The position numbers and the translations under genes were made by a program. A DNA stretch of 64,000 nt from Thiomonas sp. X19 (GTDB lineage: Bacteria; Pseudomonadota; Gammaproteobacteria; Burkholderiales; Burkholderiaceae_C), in contig NZ_LT605203.1 in NCBI RefSeq assembly GCF_900089495.1, forward strand, positions 2,357,073 through 2,421,072. The letters are read 5' to 3'. Under the pieces are notes generated by a model that saw only the letters and a program-made list of their open reading frames with translations, did not search any database and was not told the origin of the DNA. The stretch's first letter is position 1, and each line of letters starts with the position of its first letter. Below are positions 17,150 through 24,338 of the stretch, in pieces.

Positions 17150-17357
17150 ACTGCGCCCAGAAGTGGTGCCGCTGGGCGTAGCGCTCGGCAGCGTGAGGAC
17201 GGCATACCCGCAGCACCTTGTCCGCCAGGCGCGAGTCGTCCAGGATGGCGGCGCGCAGGTCTTCCCAATCGTCCCGCTTGCCGCGGGAGATCACGTCGTC
17301 GATGGCGGCCAGGGTGTAGTCCTGGTGGTTGAGGTGGCGGTGTTGCATGGTGGCCAT
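17121..17357 (-). CDS. hypothetical 78-aa partner of the nucleotidyltransferase
   Basis: A small soluble protein (LNHQDYTLAAIDDVISRGKRD, ILDDSRLADKVLRVCRPH) encoded directly upstream of, and overlapping, the AbiEii-like gene. By position it is the likely antitoxin or cognate partner. The family is not recognised. Two in-frame ATGs (17357, 17348) lack strong ribosome-binding sites, so the exact start is uncertain. Confidence 0.6.
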   Translation of the reverse strand: MATMQHRHLNHQDYTLAAIDDVISRGKRDDWEDLRAAILDDSRLADKVLRVCRPHAAERYAQRHHFWAQYVRRHGFAA

Positions 17358-17384
17358 TATCGCATCGGGGCGGGGGTTTGCGGC

Positions 17385-17843
17385 TCAATAAAACTCCGGC
17401 CCGACAAAACCCTCGATGGCTGCCGACCGGGTTTCGTAGCGCCACGCCTCGTCGTCGCCGTGCAGCTCGGACCACGGGGTTGCGTTGTCGTTGACCAGCG
17501 CCCGGCGAAAGACCTGCTGCATGGCGCTGAGCGCTGCGGCGATGGTGGCGTGGCGCTCGAACAGCACCGGCCTCGGCTGCTCGCGCTCCCACGCAGCAAC
17601 CAGGAAATGCGGGTCTTTCAGCATGGGCTCGCGCAGGTAGACGAACAGGCCCAGTTCCTGCGCCGTCGGCTCGCGTGATGCCAGCATTTCCAGGCGCATG
17701 GTTTTGCAGGCCTTGGCGGTCTCGGGGTCTAGCCACTGCCTCTCGCCAATCTGGCGAAGCCCGTGGTTGCGGATGGTTTCATTGCGCGCCTTGCGCGGGG
17801 TGGTGTTTGTCGCTGCGTGGTTCATCGTGTTCGTGGTGTTCAT
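17385..17843 (-). CDS. hypothetical mobile-element protein (152 aa)
   Basis: Not recognised. The start at 17843 is supported by AAAGGA 8 bases upstream; longer in-frame starts lie inside the neighbouring gene. The N-terminus is Asn/Thr rich, and the body is helical (TAKACKTMRLEMLASREPTAQELGLFVYL, ATIAAALSAMQQVFRRALV). It lies 50 bases downstream of the large helicase gene on the same strand and is probably in the same operon. Confidence 0.6.
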   Translation of the reverse strand: MNTTNTMNHAATNTTPRKARNETIRNHGLRQIGERQWLDPETAKACKTMRLEMLASREPTAQELGLFVYLREPMLKDPHFLVAAWEREQPRPVLFERHATIAAALSAMQQVFRRALVNDNATPWSELHGDDEAWRYETRSAAIEGFVGPEFY

Positions 17844-17893
17844 GGCATATCCTTTGTTGCATCGTTCGGTTTGGGCGGGGCGTAGCGCGCAGA

Positions 17894-20773
17894 TCACGAT
17901 GGCGGGGCCGTTGCGCCCAAGCGCCAGCGCCGATGCGCGCCATCGGGAGCGTCAGCAAAGTGTGCGCCGTGGTGGTCGTGCTCGGACGGTGTGGCGCCAG
18001 GGCGCTGCCCGCCGCCGCGAGGACCCGGGTCGTCCGGGTCATCATCGTCGTCGCATCGCTGCGCCAGGCTGGCCTCGATCTCCGCAGCCACCTGCTGCAG
18101 CATGTCCTCGATCGCGGCTGTGGCCCAGTCATCAGAGTGGTCGTCGACGGCAACTTCCACTGCAACAGCAGGGGCAAAGAAAATCTTTTCTTGCCCCTGC
18201 TTTTGGGTTTCTGTGACAGTGATGCACTGCGCCGAATTCCCTCTATAAGAGTCTTTATGGGAATTCGGCGCAGTCGTTTCCGGTGTGAAGCCGGGTGCGG
18301 AACTGTCCATTGATACCGGCTCAGCCACCGGTGCTGTGGCATGGCCACCGCTGGTGAGGGAGTCGTTCTCTTGCCCCTCGCCTGAACCGTAAGCTGTAGC
18401 CGTTTCCGGCATGGCGTCGATGGCCACGGCGGGGTCGATCTTCGAAGCCCGCACGCGAGTTGCGGGTGAGAGTGTGCCGCTTGCGCGAAGTTCCCTGATC
18501 CGCGCGCGGATCGAATCCGTCGATGCGCAGCGCCGCAGCCCGACCAACGCGGCGCGCACGCTGCGCTCGCTCACGGACAGGCCGGCCGCCTGGACCATCT
18601 CAATTGCGGCATTCACCGCCCCCTGATCAACTTTCGGCCCAGCAATGCTGCGCGGGTTGCGCTTGCGGTCATGGATCACGACACCGTACTTGGTCATCGC
18701 CGCGTCCATCTCGATGGTCTGGATACCACCCCAAAGCTGGACTTGCAGCGGGGCGGCATCCCGAGGGTGATTCACGGCCCGGTTGCGGCCGATGCCTTGC
18801 GCCAGGGTCTGCGCATATTCATCGAGCAGCCAGGCGCGCACTTCAGGCATGCGCGGCAGAGGCGGGCCGTCGGCGTCCGGCTTGTCCTTGTCCATGACCC
18901 TATCCCATGCAGGCCGCTGGATACCACAGTCGGCCAGGGCAGCACGGGTGGCGGCATACAGCCCAGCCAGCGATTCCTTGGAGAGCAACGGCATGCCGAC
19001 CAGCGCCAGATGCCGCCCGCCCCAGAGGTCCAGCCCCCGATCATGCCTTCCAAACCATCCGATCGGCACACCGGTTTCGGCCTCGAATTGCTGCGCGGCC
19101 ACCTGTGTCGCATCGTCGGCCTGGTGCGCGACCTGAGAGTAACGGAGGTAGGCCTTATGGGCGATGATGGCCGCCGGCTGCGGCAGTTGTGGCGCGATCA
19201 GGTCACGGATTTCCGCCAGGTGCGCCCGCGCCTCGTCGGGATACGCGGCTTTTTTCACATCCCCGCGGGCATACAGATGCCCGGTCATGCGCGTGACGTG
19301 CATGTTCTGGCTGGCAGTTGCCTCGTGGATGCGCCCGCCCCGCGCCTGGATGAACTGGCGTATCGCCAGGCTCATCGTGGCGTCGAGGAAAATGATACTG
19401 CCCTTGTCCCGCGCCCACTCGATGATCGGGCTGGTCTCATAGATGAACGCTGCGCCTTTTTCCTGCCGCGTCGTGCCCGCCTGACAGTTGCGCGCCAGGG
19501 TGGACAGCGCTCGCAAGGGAATGAAGAAATCGTCGTCCGCGTGGGAATAACTCACCTTCTCCCACCTTGCTGTGCCTGCGGTCGACCCACCGGCTTTCGT
19601 CACCCGTTTCTGCATGTCGATCACGCGCTGCGTGTCGATGGGCTGATCCCCAGCGATCTGCGCGCCAACATCGCGAAACAGTTTGTCGACCTCTGGCACC
19701 AGTTTTCGCATCGCACGTGCGCGGCCAAGTTCTTCAGTCTCGGCCTGGTTTGGATCTTTTTTCTTCCCCAGCAATTGGATCGTCTTCTCCAGGCGCTCCA
19801 GCAGGCCATCGAGCCGGTTGCGCCAGACCTTCACATCGCCAGCGTCGATCTCCACCTCGCGCGCCATGGGGATGTGCTCATCCACGATGACGAGCCTTTG
19901 GGCTTGATGCATGATCGCGCCGGACATCGGGTCGACTTCGCGCCAGTCGGCCATCGCCTCGCTGAACGCGGCGATCGGCGCCACCAGAATCGGCGCGGCA
20001 AGCTGCCTGGGCAGGCCACGAAAGAGGAACTGGCACGGCGGCGTCTTCGCCGGATCCATGCCGCGGGCATTGAAGAAGTCGGACGCGCGCTGGAGGCGCA
20101 TTGCATCTCGACTTACGAACTGCAGTACGCCGGTATGGCCGTTGGGGCATTTGCCGCACAGCCCTTGGGCTGGCTTGTGGTTCTGGTCGCCCGCATCCGA
20201 CACGCGCTCCAGGCGGTAGCAGGCATGCGGCCCTGGGTCGCACGGGGCTTCGTTGGGCTTGCTCTCGGCTGGTGCGCGACGGCCCTGGTAGACCACGGCC
20301 CCAAAGGGTTTCAAACGCTCGGAGTACTCCTGGGCGAGCTGGTGGGTTGGCACCAGGATGACTACCGGCAAGCCCTTGGAATAGGCGGTTTCGATGACCG
20401 GTGTCACGCCTACGCTTTTGCCGATGCCGGGAATCGCCGCGATGCCCAGCGGGGGCAGGGGTGCCGGACTGGGGCGCTTTGGCGAGCCGGTGGACTTGAC
20501 GCGCCGGTTCGTCTCACGGATGTCGTCGTCCGCCGCGATCCTCGCGGCATGCTGACGAAAGTATTCAGCCAGCGCCGCATCCACCGCGTCACGTACGGGC
20601 TGTAGTTCGGCGGCCCGTGCCTCACGGGCCGCCAGCGTGATGGGGTTGAGAGGGAAGTCATGCGCGCCCATGTCCGCTCCTGATGGGGTAGACAGGGGTA
20701 TGGTGTGGACACGGCAATCTGCGGCAGACAAGGCAACGGCCAGGCCCGCCGCCAGGGTGGCGGTGGTGGGCAT
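17894..20773 (-). CDS. large plasmid/ICE-type SF2 helicase-like ATPase
   Basis: A 959-aa protein. Near residue 115 it has a P-loop-like IPGIGKSVG followed by VVILVPTHQLAQEYSERL (helicase motif Ia). Then come two cysteine pairs (CDPGPHAC and CGKC, about residues 180-215), a DEAH-like VIVDEHIP near 290, and IIFLDATMS near 450. The cysteine arrangement between motifs Ia and II recalls Fe-S or zinc insertions of XPD-like helicases. The last 200 residues are hydrophilic and include a DDDDDPDD acidic run; this part of the gene carries two strong palindromes. GAGG precedes ATG 20773. It probably acts in replication or transfer of the element. Confidence 0.72.
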   Translation of the reverse strand: MPTTATLAAGLAVALSAADCRVHTIPLSTPSGADMGAHDFPLNPITLAAREARAAELQPVRDAVDAALAEYFRQHAARIAADDDIRETNRRVKSTGSPKRPSPAPLPPLGIAAIPGIGKSVGVTPVIETAYSKGLPVVILVPTHQLAQEYSERLKPFGAVVYQGRRAPAESKPNEAPCDPGPHACYRLERVSDAGDQNHKPAQGLCGKCPNGHTGVLQFVSRDAMRLQRASDFFNARGMDPAKTPPCQFLFRGLPRQLAAPILVAPIAAFSEAMADWREVDPMSGAIMHQAQRLVIVDEHIPMAREVEIDAGDVKVWRNRLDGLLERLEKTIQLLGKKKDPNQAETEELGRARAMRKLVPEVDKLFRDVGAQIAGDQPIDTQRVIDMQKRVTKAGGSTAGTARWEKVSYSHADDDFFIPLRALSTLARNCQAGTTRQEKGAAFIYETSPIIEWARDKGSIIFLDATMSLAIRQFIQARGGRIHEATASQNMHVTRMTGHLYARGDVKKAAYPDEARAHLAEIRDLIAPQLPQPAAIIAHKAYLRYSQVAHQADDATQVAAQQFEAETGVPIGWFGRHDRGLDLWGGRHLALVGMPLLSKESLAGLYAATRAALADCGIQRPAWDRVMDKDKPDADGPPLPRMPEVRAWLLDEYAQTLAQGIGRNRAVNHPRDAAPLQVQLWGGIQTIEMDAAMTKYGVVIHDRKRNPRSIAGPKVDQGAVNAAIEMVQAAGLSVSERSVRAALVGLRRCASTDSIRARIRELRASGTLSPATRVRASKIDPAVAIDAMPETATAYGSGEGQENDSLTSGGHATAPVAEPVSMDSSAPGFTPETTAPNSHKDSYRGNSAQCITVTETQKQGQEKIFFAPAVAVEVAVDDHSDDWATAAIEDMLQQVAAEIEASLAQRCDDDDDPDDPGPRGGGQRPGATPSEHDHHGAHFADAPDGAHRRWRLGATAPPS
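18168..18200. repeat. imperfect 33-base palindrome inside the helicase gene
   Basis: GCAGGGGCAAAGAAAA is followed two bases later by TTTTCTTGCCCCTGC, an inverted repeat with a single unpaired base and almost no loop. The left arm is a copy of the dispersed GCAGGGGCAAAG motif seen at 11566 and 15795. Confidence 0.7.
18226..18274. repeat. 49-base palindrome inside the helicase gene
   Basis: ACTGCGCCGAATTCCC at 18226-18241 is repeated exactly inverted at 18259-18274. The 17-base centre (TATAAGA/TCTTTAT) is itself nearly palindromic, so the whole segment can form one long hairpin. It lies in the region encoding the low-complexity C-terminus. Confidence 0.8.
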
Positions 20774-20782
20774 GGTCGGACC

Positions 20783-21175
20783 TCAAGCTTTGCTTTTGTG
20801 CTTGCAGGTCGAAGGGACGCCAATCTTACTTCCGCTCGGCCGTCCGCGCTTGGGTTTGGGTTTGATGGTGGCGTCAGCCGCTGCTGGAACAGGAGATGGT
20901 GGCACGCCGGTATCGATCACCAGAAACCCAGCCTCGATCGCCAAAAACCGAGCCACACGCTCCACCCGTGTCTTGTGGGCGCGACCCACAACTTGAGCGT
21001 AAAGCCGCCACCTAGGGTGGTGGTCTTTACCTCGCCCAACTGAGGAAGCGAGCGAGTTGGCGTTTTTCAGACCGACAGCCAGCGCGATCTGCGAGCTTGT
21101 CAGGTAGTCGAAGTCGCCGATTTTCGCCCTGATTTCCCCGACAAAATTTTGAATGATTTGAAATTCATCTTGCAT
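20783..21175 (-). CDS. hypothetical protein with possible DNA-binding C-terminus (130 aa)
   Basis: Not recognised. Starting at ATG 21175 (GAGG upstream) the protein reads MQDEFQIIQNFVGEI, has a central GLKNANSLASSVGRGKDHHPRW segment, and ends in a Lys/Arg/Pro-rich tail containing KPKPKRGRPSGSK, an AT-hook-like RGRP motif. The gene ends nine bases before the helicase start on the same strand, so the two are likely co-transcribed. It may be a small DNA-binding regulator or accessory protein of the helicase. Confidence 0.6.
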   Translation of the reverse strand: MQDEFQIIQNFVGEIRAKIGDFDYLTSSQIALAVGLKNANSLASSVGRGKDHHPRWRLYAQVVGRAHKTRVERVARFLAIEAGFLVIDTGVPPSPVPAAADATIKPKPKRGRPSGSKIGVPSTCKHKSKA

Positions 21176-21365
21176 GTTGGCCTCGCAAACAGAGGCGCAA
21201 TTTCCCGGTGGGTGGGCTATACGACTGACTCTTTGCGTCTGGGCCTCAAGCGCGCGGCTCGGGATTGTGAAGAGTGCGCCAAACAAAAAGGCCGCACGCG
21301 CGCATGACCAGCGCGGGGCGACCTTTTCGTGAAACTAGGGTGAAACTGTGTGGTGGCCGCCTGCG

Positions 21366-21860
21366 TCAGTCGCGAGCAGCGATTGGCTGCTGGGCCAAAA
21401 TGCGTGGGGTGAGGTACACGAGTGTCTGGTTGACACCTAAACCCTGGGGGGACCAAGCCAGAAATAGGTGGAGAATGCTGCTGACAGTGTTGACAGCGGT
21501 TTCGGCTAGAGCCAGCATTGAGCTGGCCGTTTTCTTCATCTCTTCAGCAATCCTGAACGCCGCCAGCGCCGTCTCGGCAGCCCTGTTTTTCAGATCTCGC
21601 TCAAAATAAATGAGCGGCAACATCAGCAGGATCGGCAGAAGTCCGAGGGTCAAAACCAGCATCGTCGCCGGCAGACCGGCGAAGGCCGCCTGACCCCAAG
21701 CCAAGCCCGCGGCGTGCTGATGGACCGCATCACCCAGCCACGCCGCAGTCGCCAGCACAAACAAAGTCCAAAAAAACCACCACATGCGAGGCGTCCAGAC
21801 CTTGACCAGGTCCCTGGCCTCCCTCTTTCGCTGGCGTGCGGCTTTTCCCATATCTTTCAT
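21366..21860 (-). CDS. hypothetical membrane protein (164 aa)
   Basis: The N-terminus is basic (MKDMGKAARQRKREARDLVK), followed by two membrane helices near 25-45 (MWWFFWTLFVLATAAWLG) and 62-85 (LPATMLVLTLGLLPILLMLPLIYF), then an amphipathic helical region. No family recognised. It is transcribed toward the helicase operon and preceded by an AT-rich region with a perfect inverted repeat (21896-21927) that may regulate it. Confidence 0.55.
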   Translation of the reverse strand: MKDMGKAARQRKREARDLVKVWTPRMWWFFWTLFVLATAAWLGDAVHQHAAGLAWGQAAFAGLPATMLVLTLGLLPILLMLPLIYFERDLKNRAAETALAAFRIAEEMKKTASSMLALAETAVNTVSSILHLFLAWSPQGLGVNQTLVYLTPRILAQQPIAARD

Positions 21861-21895
21861 TCTGCTTGATGACCGTTCGTCAATTCAAACGGTAT

Positions 21896-21927
21896 TTTTC
21901 TATTGATATACGCACATCAATAGAAAA
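21896..21927. promoter_or_regulatory. perfect 12-base inverted repeat in AT-rich intergenic DNA
   Basis: TTTTCTATTGAT and ATCAATAGAAAA flank an 8-base spacer. It lies 36 bases upstream of the minus-strand membrane-protein gene and downstream of tumA. The surrounding 150 bases are markedly AT-rich compared with the rest of the window. It is either an operator or a bidirectional terminator. Confidence 0.55.
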
Positions 21928-22076
21928 CATCAATAACACCATGGCGAATGCATAGCATAACTAAAACAATGTTTCACGTCCATCAGGGATTTCATCATTG
22001 CATCAGACTATGGCATTAAATTGCCAATAGTTTTTCTGGTCGGCCGAGATGGCACCGCGCCGCTGCAGTGGATCGA

Positions 22077-22436
22077 TCAGGCGGCTTGGCGGATGTGCAT
22101 ATCCACATGAATGTCGCTGTAGGGACACACGACGCCGCCGCCAGGCGTGCGCTCGAACAGCCCCAGATCCGTGAGCGCGTTCACATCCTCATGCACGCGC
22201 TTGACATCGCGGCCCATGCGCCGCGCCAGTTCACGCAGGGGCAGTTCCCCTGCGCCTTGCATCGTTCTCACCATGTCCCAACGTTTCTCGGTGAGGCGGC
22301 CGAAGAATAGGGCGGGTGTTTCAAAGTTGAGGAATTCCCCAAGGTAGCGATCTGCCGCGAATCCAGCGCGCGCGGCTTCGCGCAGCCCAGCCCAACCCTG
22401 TTGGCGAACGGTGATGGTCAGTGTGCGTTGTTCCAT
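22077..22436 (-). CDS. tumA: TumA-like winged-helix antitoxin
   Basis: A 119-aa protein starting MEQRTLTITVRQQGW. The central helix-turn-helix (GELPLRELARRMGRDVKRVHEDVNALTDLGLFER) is of the MarR/ArsR-like type found in antitoxins paired with TumE/DUF6516 toxins. It overlaps the end of the toxin gene by about 20 bases, so translation is coupled. It is expected to bind TumE and repress the operon. Confidence 0.78.
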   Translation of the reverse strand: MEQRTLTITVRQQGWAGLREAARAGFAADRYLGEFLNFETPALFFGRLTEKRWDMVRTMQGAGELPLRELARRMGRDVKRVHEDVNALTDLGLFERTPGGGVVCPYSDIHVDMHIRQAA

Positions 22437-22720
22437 GTTTCCACCTCGATCTGGAAATCGTCGATCAGGCGATCCACGTCCACGAACTGGTACGGACATT
22501 CCAGCGCGCCAACGTGCTTGTGATCGCCCTTGCCGCGCTCGTTGTCGAACCCGACGACACGTTCACCATCCACCACGTAGGCCAGTCGGTACTTGAACGC
22601 GTGGGGGCTGGGCGGAACCGGCTGCGGCAAGCGCCATACCACCATCTCGACAAGGCCACCTTCGCGCAAGACGTTGCGGATTCGAGTGACGAGTTCAACC
22701 TTCGCTTGCATGTTGGCCAT
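22418..22720 (-). CDS. tumE: TumE-family (DUF6516) toxin
   Basis: A 100-aa protein with the family hallmark near residues 44-70: YRLAYVVDGERVVGFDNERG followed by KGDHKHVG, matching DUF6516/TumE toxins. It precedes the winged-helix partner in the usual toxin-first order. The pair is the last gene unit before the tmRNA gene, at the right border of the accessory region, where stability modules are common. The start is at 22720, or at 22711 (MQAK). Confidence 0.82.
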   Translation of the reverse strand: MANMQAKVELVTRIRNVLREGGLVEMVVWRLPQPVPPSPHAFKYRLAYVVDGERVVGFDNERGKGDHKHVGALECPYQFVDVDRLIDDFQIEVETWNNAH

Positions 22721-22860
22721 TATGCCAACACTTGAGCTTGATGTCTACGTTCGTGCTGGGTCGGGGATCGCACGAAGCGAAGGCATGCCTTCAGCGTCCG
22801 TCGCCGCTGCGTAACCCAAGCAGTCGAGTGGCTCGCCAGTAAGAACTGAAAATCCACAAA

Positions 22861-22889
22861 AAGAAAAAGCCGTTGAAAATCAACAGCTT
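22861..22889 (-). terminator. rho-independent terminator of ssrA
   Basis: On the minus strand, just after the tmRNA CCA end, GCTGTTGA and TCAACGGC form a stem with a 3-base loop, followed by TTTTTCTTTTT. Confidence 0.8.
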
Positions 22890-22901
22890 AGAAAGAATAA
22901 T

Positions 22902-23262
22902 TGGTGGAGCCGGGGGGAATTGAACCCCCGTCCGCAAACTCTCTGCTGCAAGCTCTACATGCTTAGTGCCATCATTTGGTTTTAACCGCCAGGACGCAGA
23001 TGGACATGCTTCCTGGCTAGCGATCCGCTGAATTTAACGAGACTGCGCGCGGCGCACAGACTAGCGATCTGATGTGAATGACCTTGCAGGTGTTGCCACC
23101 CCGGCCCATCAGCGTGCCGTTGCAAGGCTCGCGGCAATTAAGCTGCGAGTGCGAAACTATCGTCGTTCGCGTTTAACTTTGTTTCCAGTGGATTTACGAG
23201 CTTACTGGTGCTCGGCATGCACTCCACAGCGTCAACATTCACGTCGAAACCAGGTCGGCCCC
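22902..23262 (-). ncRNA. ssrA: tmRNA (transfer-messenger RNA)
   Basis: Both tRNA-like ends are present. The 5' end reads GGGGCCGACCTGGTTTCGAC (complement ending at 23262), and the 3' end carries the T-arm GGTTCAATTCCCCCCGG and finishes GGCTCCACCA at 22902. The mRNA-like part encodes the tag ANDDSFALAA followed by TAA (23138-23170 on the minus strand). tmRNA rescues stalled ribosomes with SmpB and tags the product for proteolysis. A CATATT -10-like box lies upstream. The 3' end abuts the accessory region, fitting ssrA as an integration site. Confidence 0.97.
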
Positions 23263-23482
23263 AAAATGAATATGTTAACGCAATCGCCACCATGGCGCAG
23301 GCAGGCCAGGCCATGGCCCTCACGGCGGGGCGGTTCGTCCTCGGCATTTCATTTCGGACGCCTGGCTTGACTCTGGGTGCGGCTTGCTGTGCCGCACTCG
23401 GTTGAATACGCCAGCAGCGGCCTGCCGCTTCAAAACCCTATGATTCCCGCATGCCTGCCTTCGCCACCTGCCTGCCGCCATC

Positions 23483-24301
23483 ATGCTGAGAGCCTGCCTG
23501 CGGCGTTACGGGCTGTGGCTGACCGTGGCCCTGTTGACCCTGCTGGCCATCGCCGTGTCGGCGGGCATCGCCAGCGGCATGACTTACGGCGTGCTGGATG
23601 GCACGATGACGCGGTCGGCCTGGATCATCACCCTGCTGACGCCGGCGCTGATTGCGCCGGTGATGTCGGGCATCACCCTGCGCCTGCTGCAGCAGCTTGA
23701 CCGCGCCCACACCGAACTGCACGAGGTCATTCACCGCGACCACCTGACCGAGCTGCATAACCGGCGCTATTTCATGCAGATGTTGCACGAGGAAGTGGAA
23801 CGAACGCGGCGGGAGGACACGGCTTTTGCCCTGGCCATCGTGGATGTCGACGATTTCAAGTCCATCAACGACCGCTTCGGCCATCTGGGTGGCGACGAAG
23901 TGCTGCGCCAGATTGCCCGGACCTGCCGTGCCGCGGTGCGCGAATCCGACGTGGTGGCGCGCATCGGCGGTGAGGAATTCGCCTGCCTGTTCCGCGCCAG
24001 CGAACTGGACGCCGCGGAGCAACTCGCCCAGCACCTGCTGCAGCGCATTCGCGACCTGAAGCTGCAATTCCAGGGCGTTCCGCTGGCCATTTCGGTGAGC
24101 ATCGGCCTGACTGGGGTGCATGGCCCGCAGGCAGACCTGGGCAGCGCGCTGCGCCTGGCCGACAACGCCTTGTATGCGGCCAAGAGCGCCGGCAAGAACC
24201 GCCTCGAATCCACGCCGCGCAGGCGGCCTGAGCCCGCTGGCACGGCCTGCAACAGGCGTGCGGGCCGTGCCAGGGCACTCAGGCCGCGCGGGGTTCCATG
24301 A
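23483..24301 (+). CDS. GGDEF-domain diguanylate cyclase, membrane-anchored
   Basis: A 272-aa protein. Two membrane helices lie near residues 10-30 and 45-65, followed by a short coiled linker and a GGDEF domain (about 90-250). The active-site motif is GGEEF (ARIGGEEFACLF), with the metal-binding DVDDFKSINDRFGHLGGD upstream. An inhibitory I-site RxxD (RESD) sits five residues before GGEEF. It should make cyclic di-GMP at the membrane with product feedback inhibition. No sensory domain is visible between the helices, and the Arg-rich tail after 250 looks unstructured. The asnB-like gene begins 37 bases later. Confidence 0.93.
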   Translation: MLRACLRRYGLWLTVALLTLLAIAVSAGIASGMTYGVLDGTMTRSAWIITLLTPALIAPVMSGITLRLLQQLDRAHTELHEVIHRDHLTELHNRRYFMQMLHEEVERTRREDTAFALAIVDVDDFKSINDRFGHLGGDEVLRQIARTCRAAVRESDVVARIGGEEFACLFRASELDAAEQLAQHLLQRIRDLKLQFQGVPLAISVSIGLTGVHGPQADLGSALRLADNALYAAKSAGKNRLESTPRRRPEPAGTACNRRAGRARALRPRGVP

Positions 24302-24338
24302 CAATGGCAGCTTCACGATGAACTGAGAGTTGCCACAG

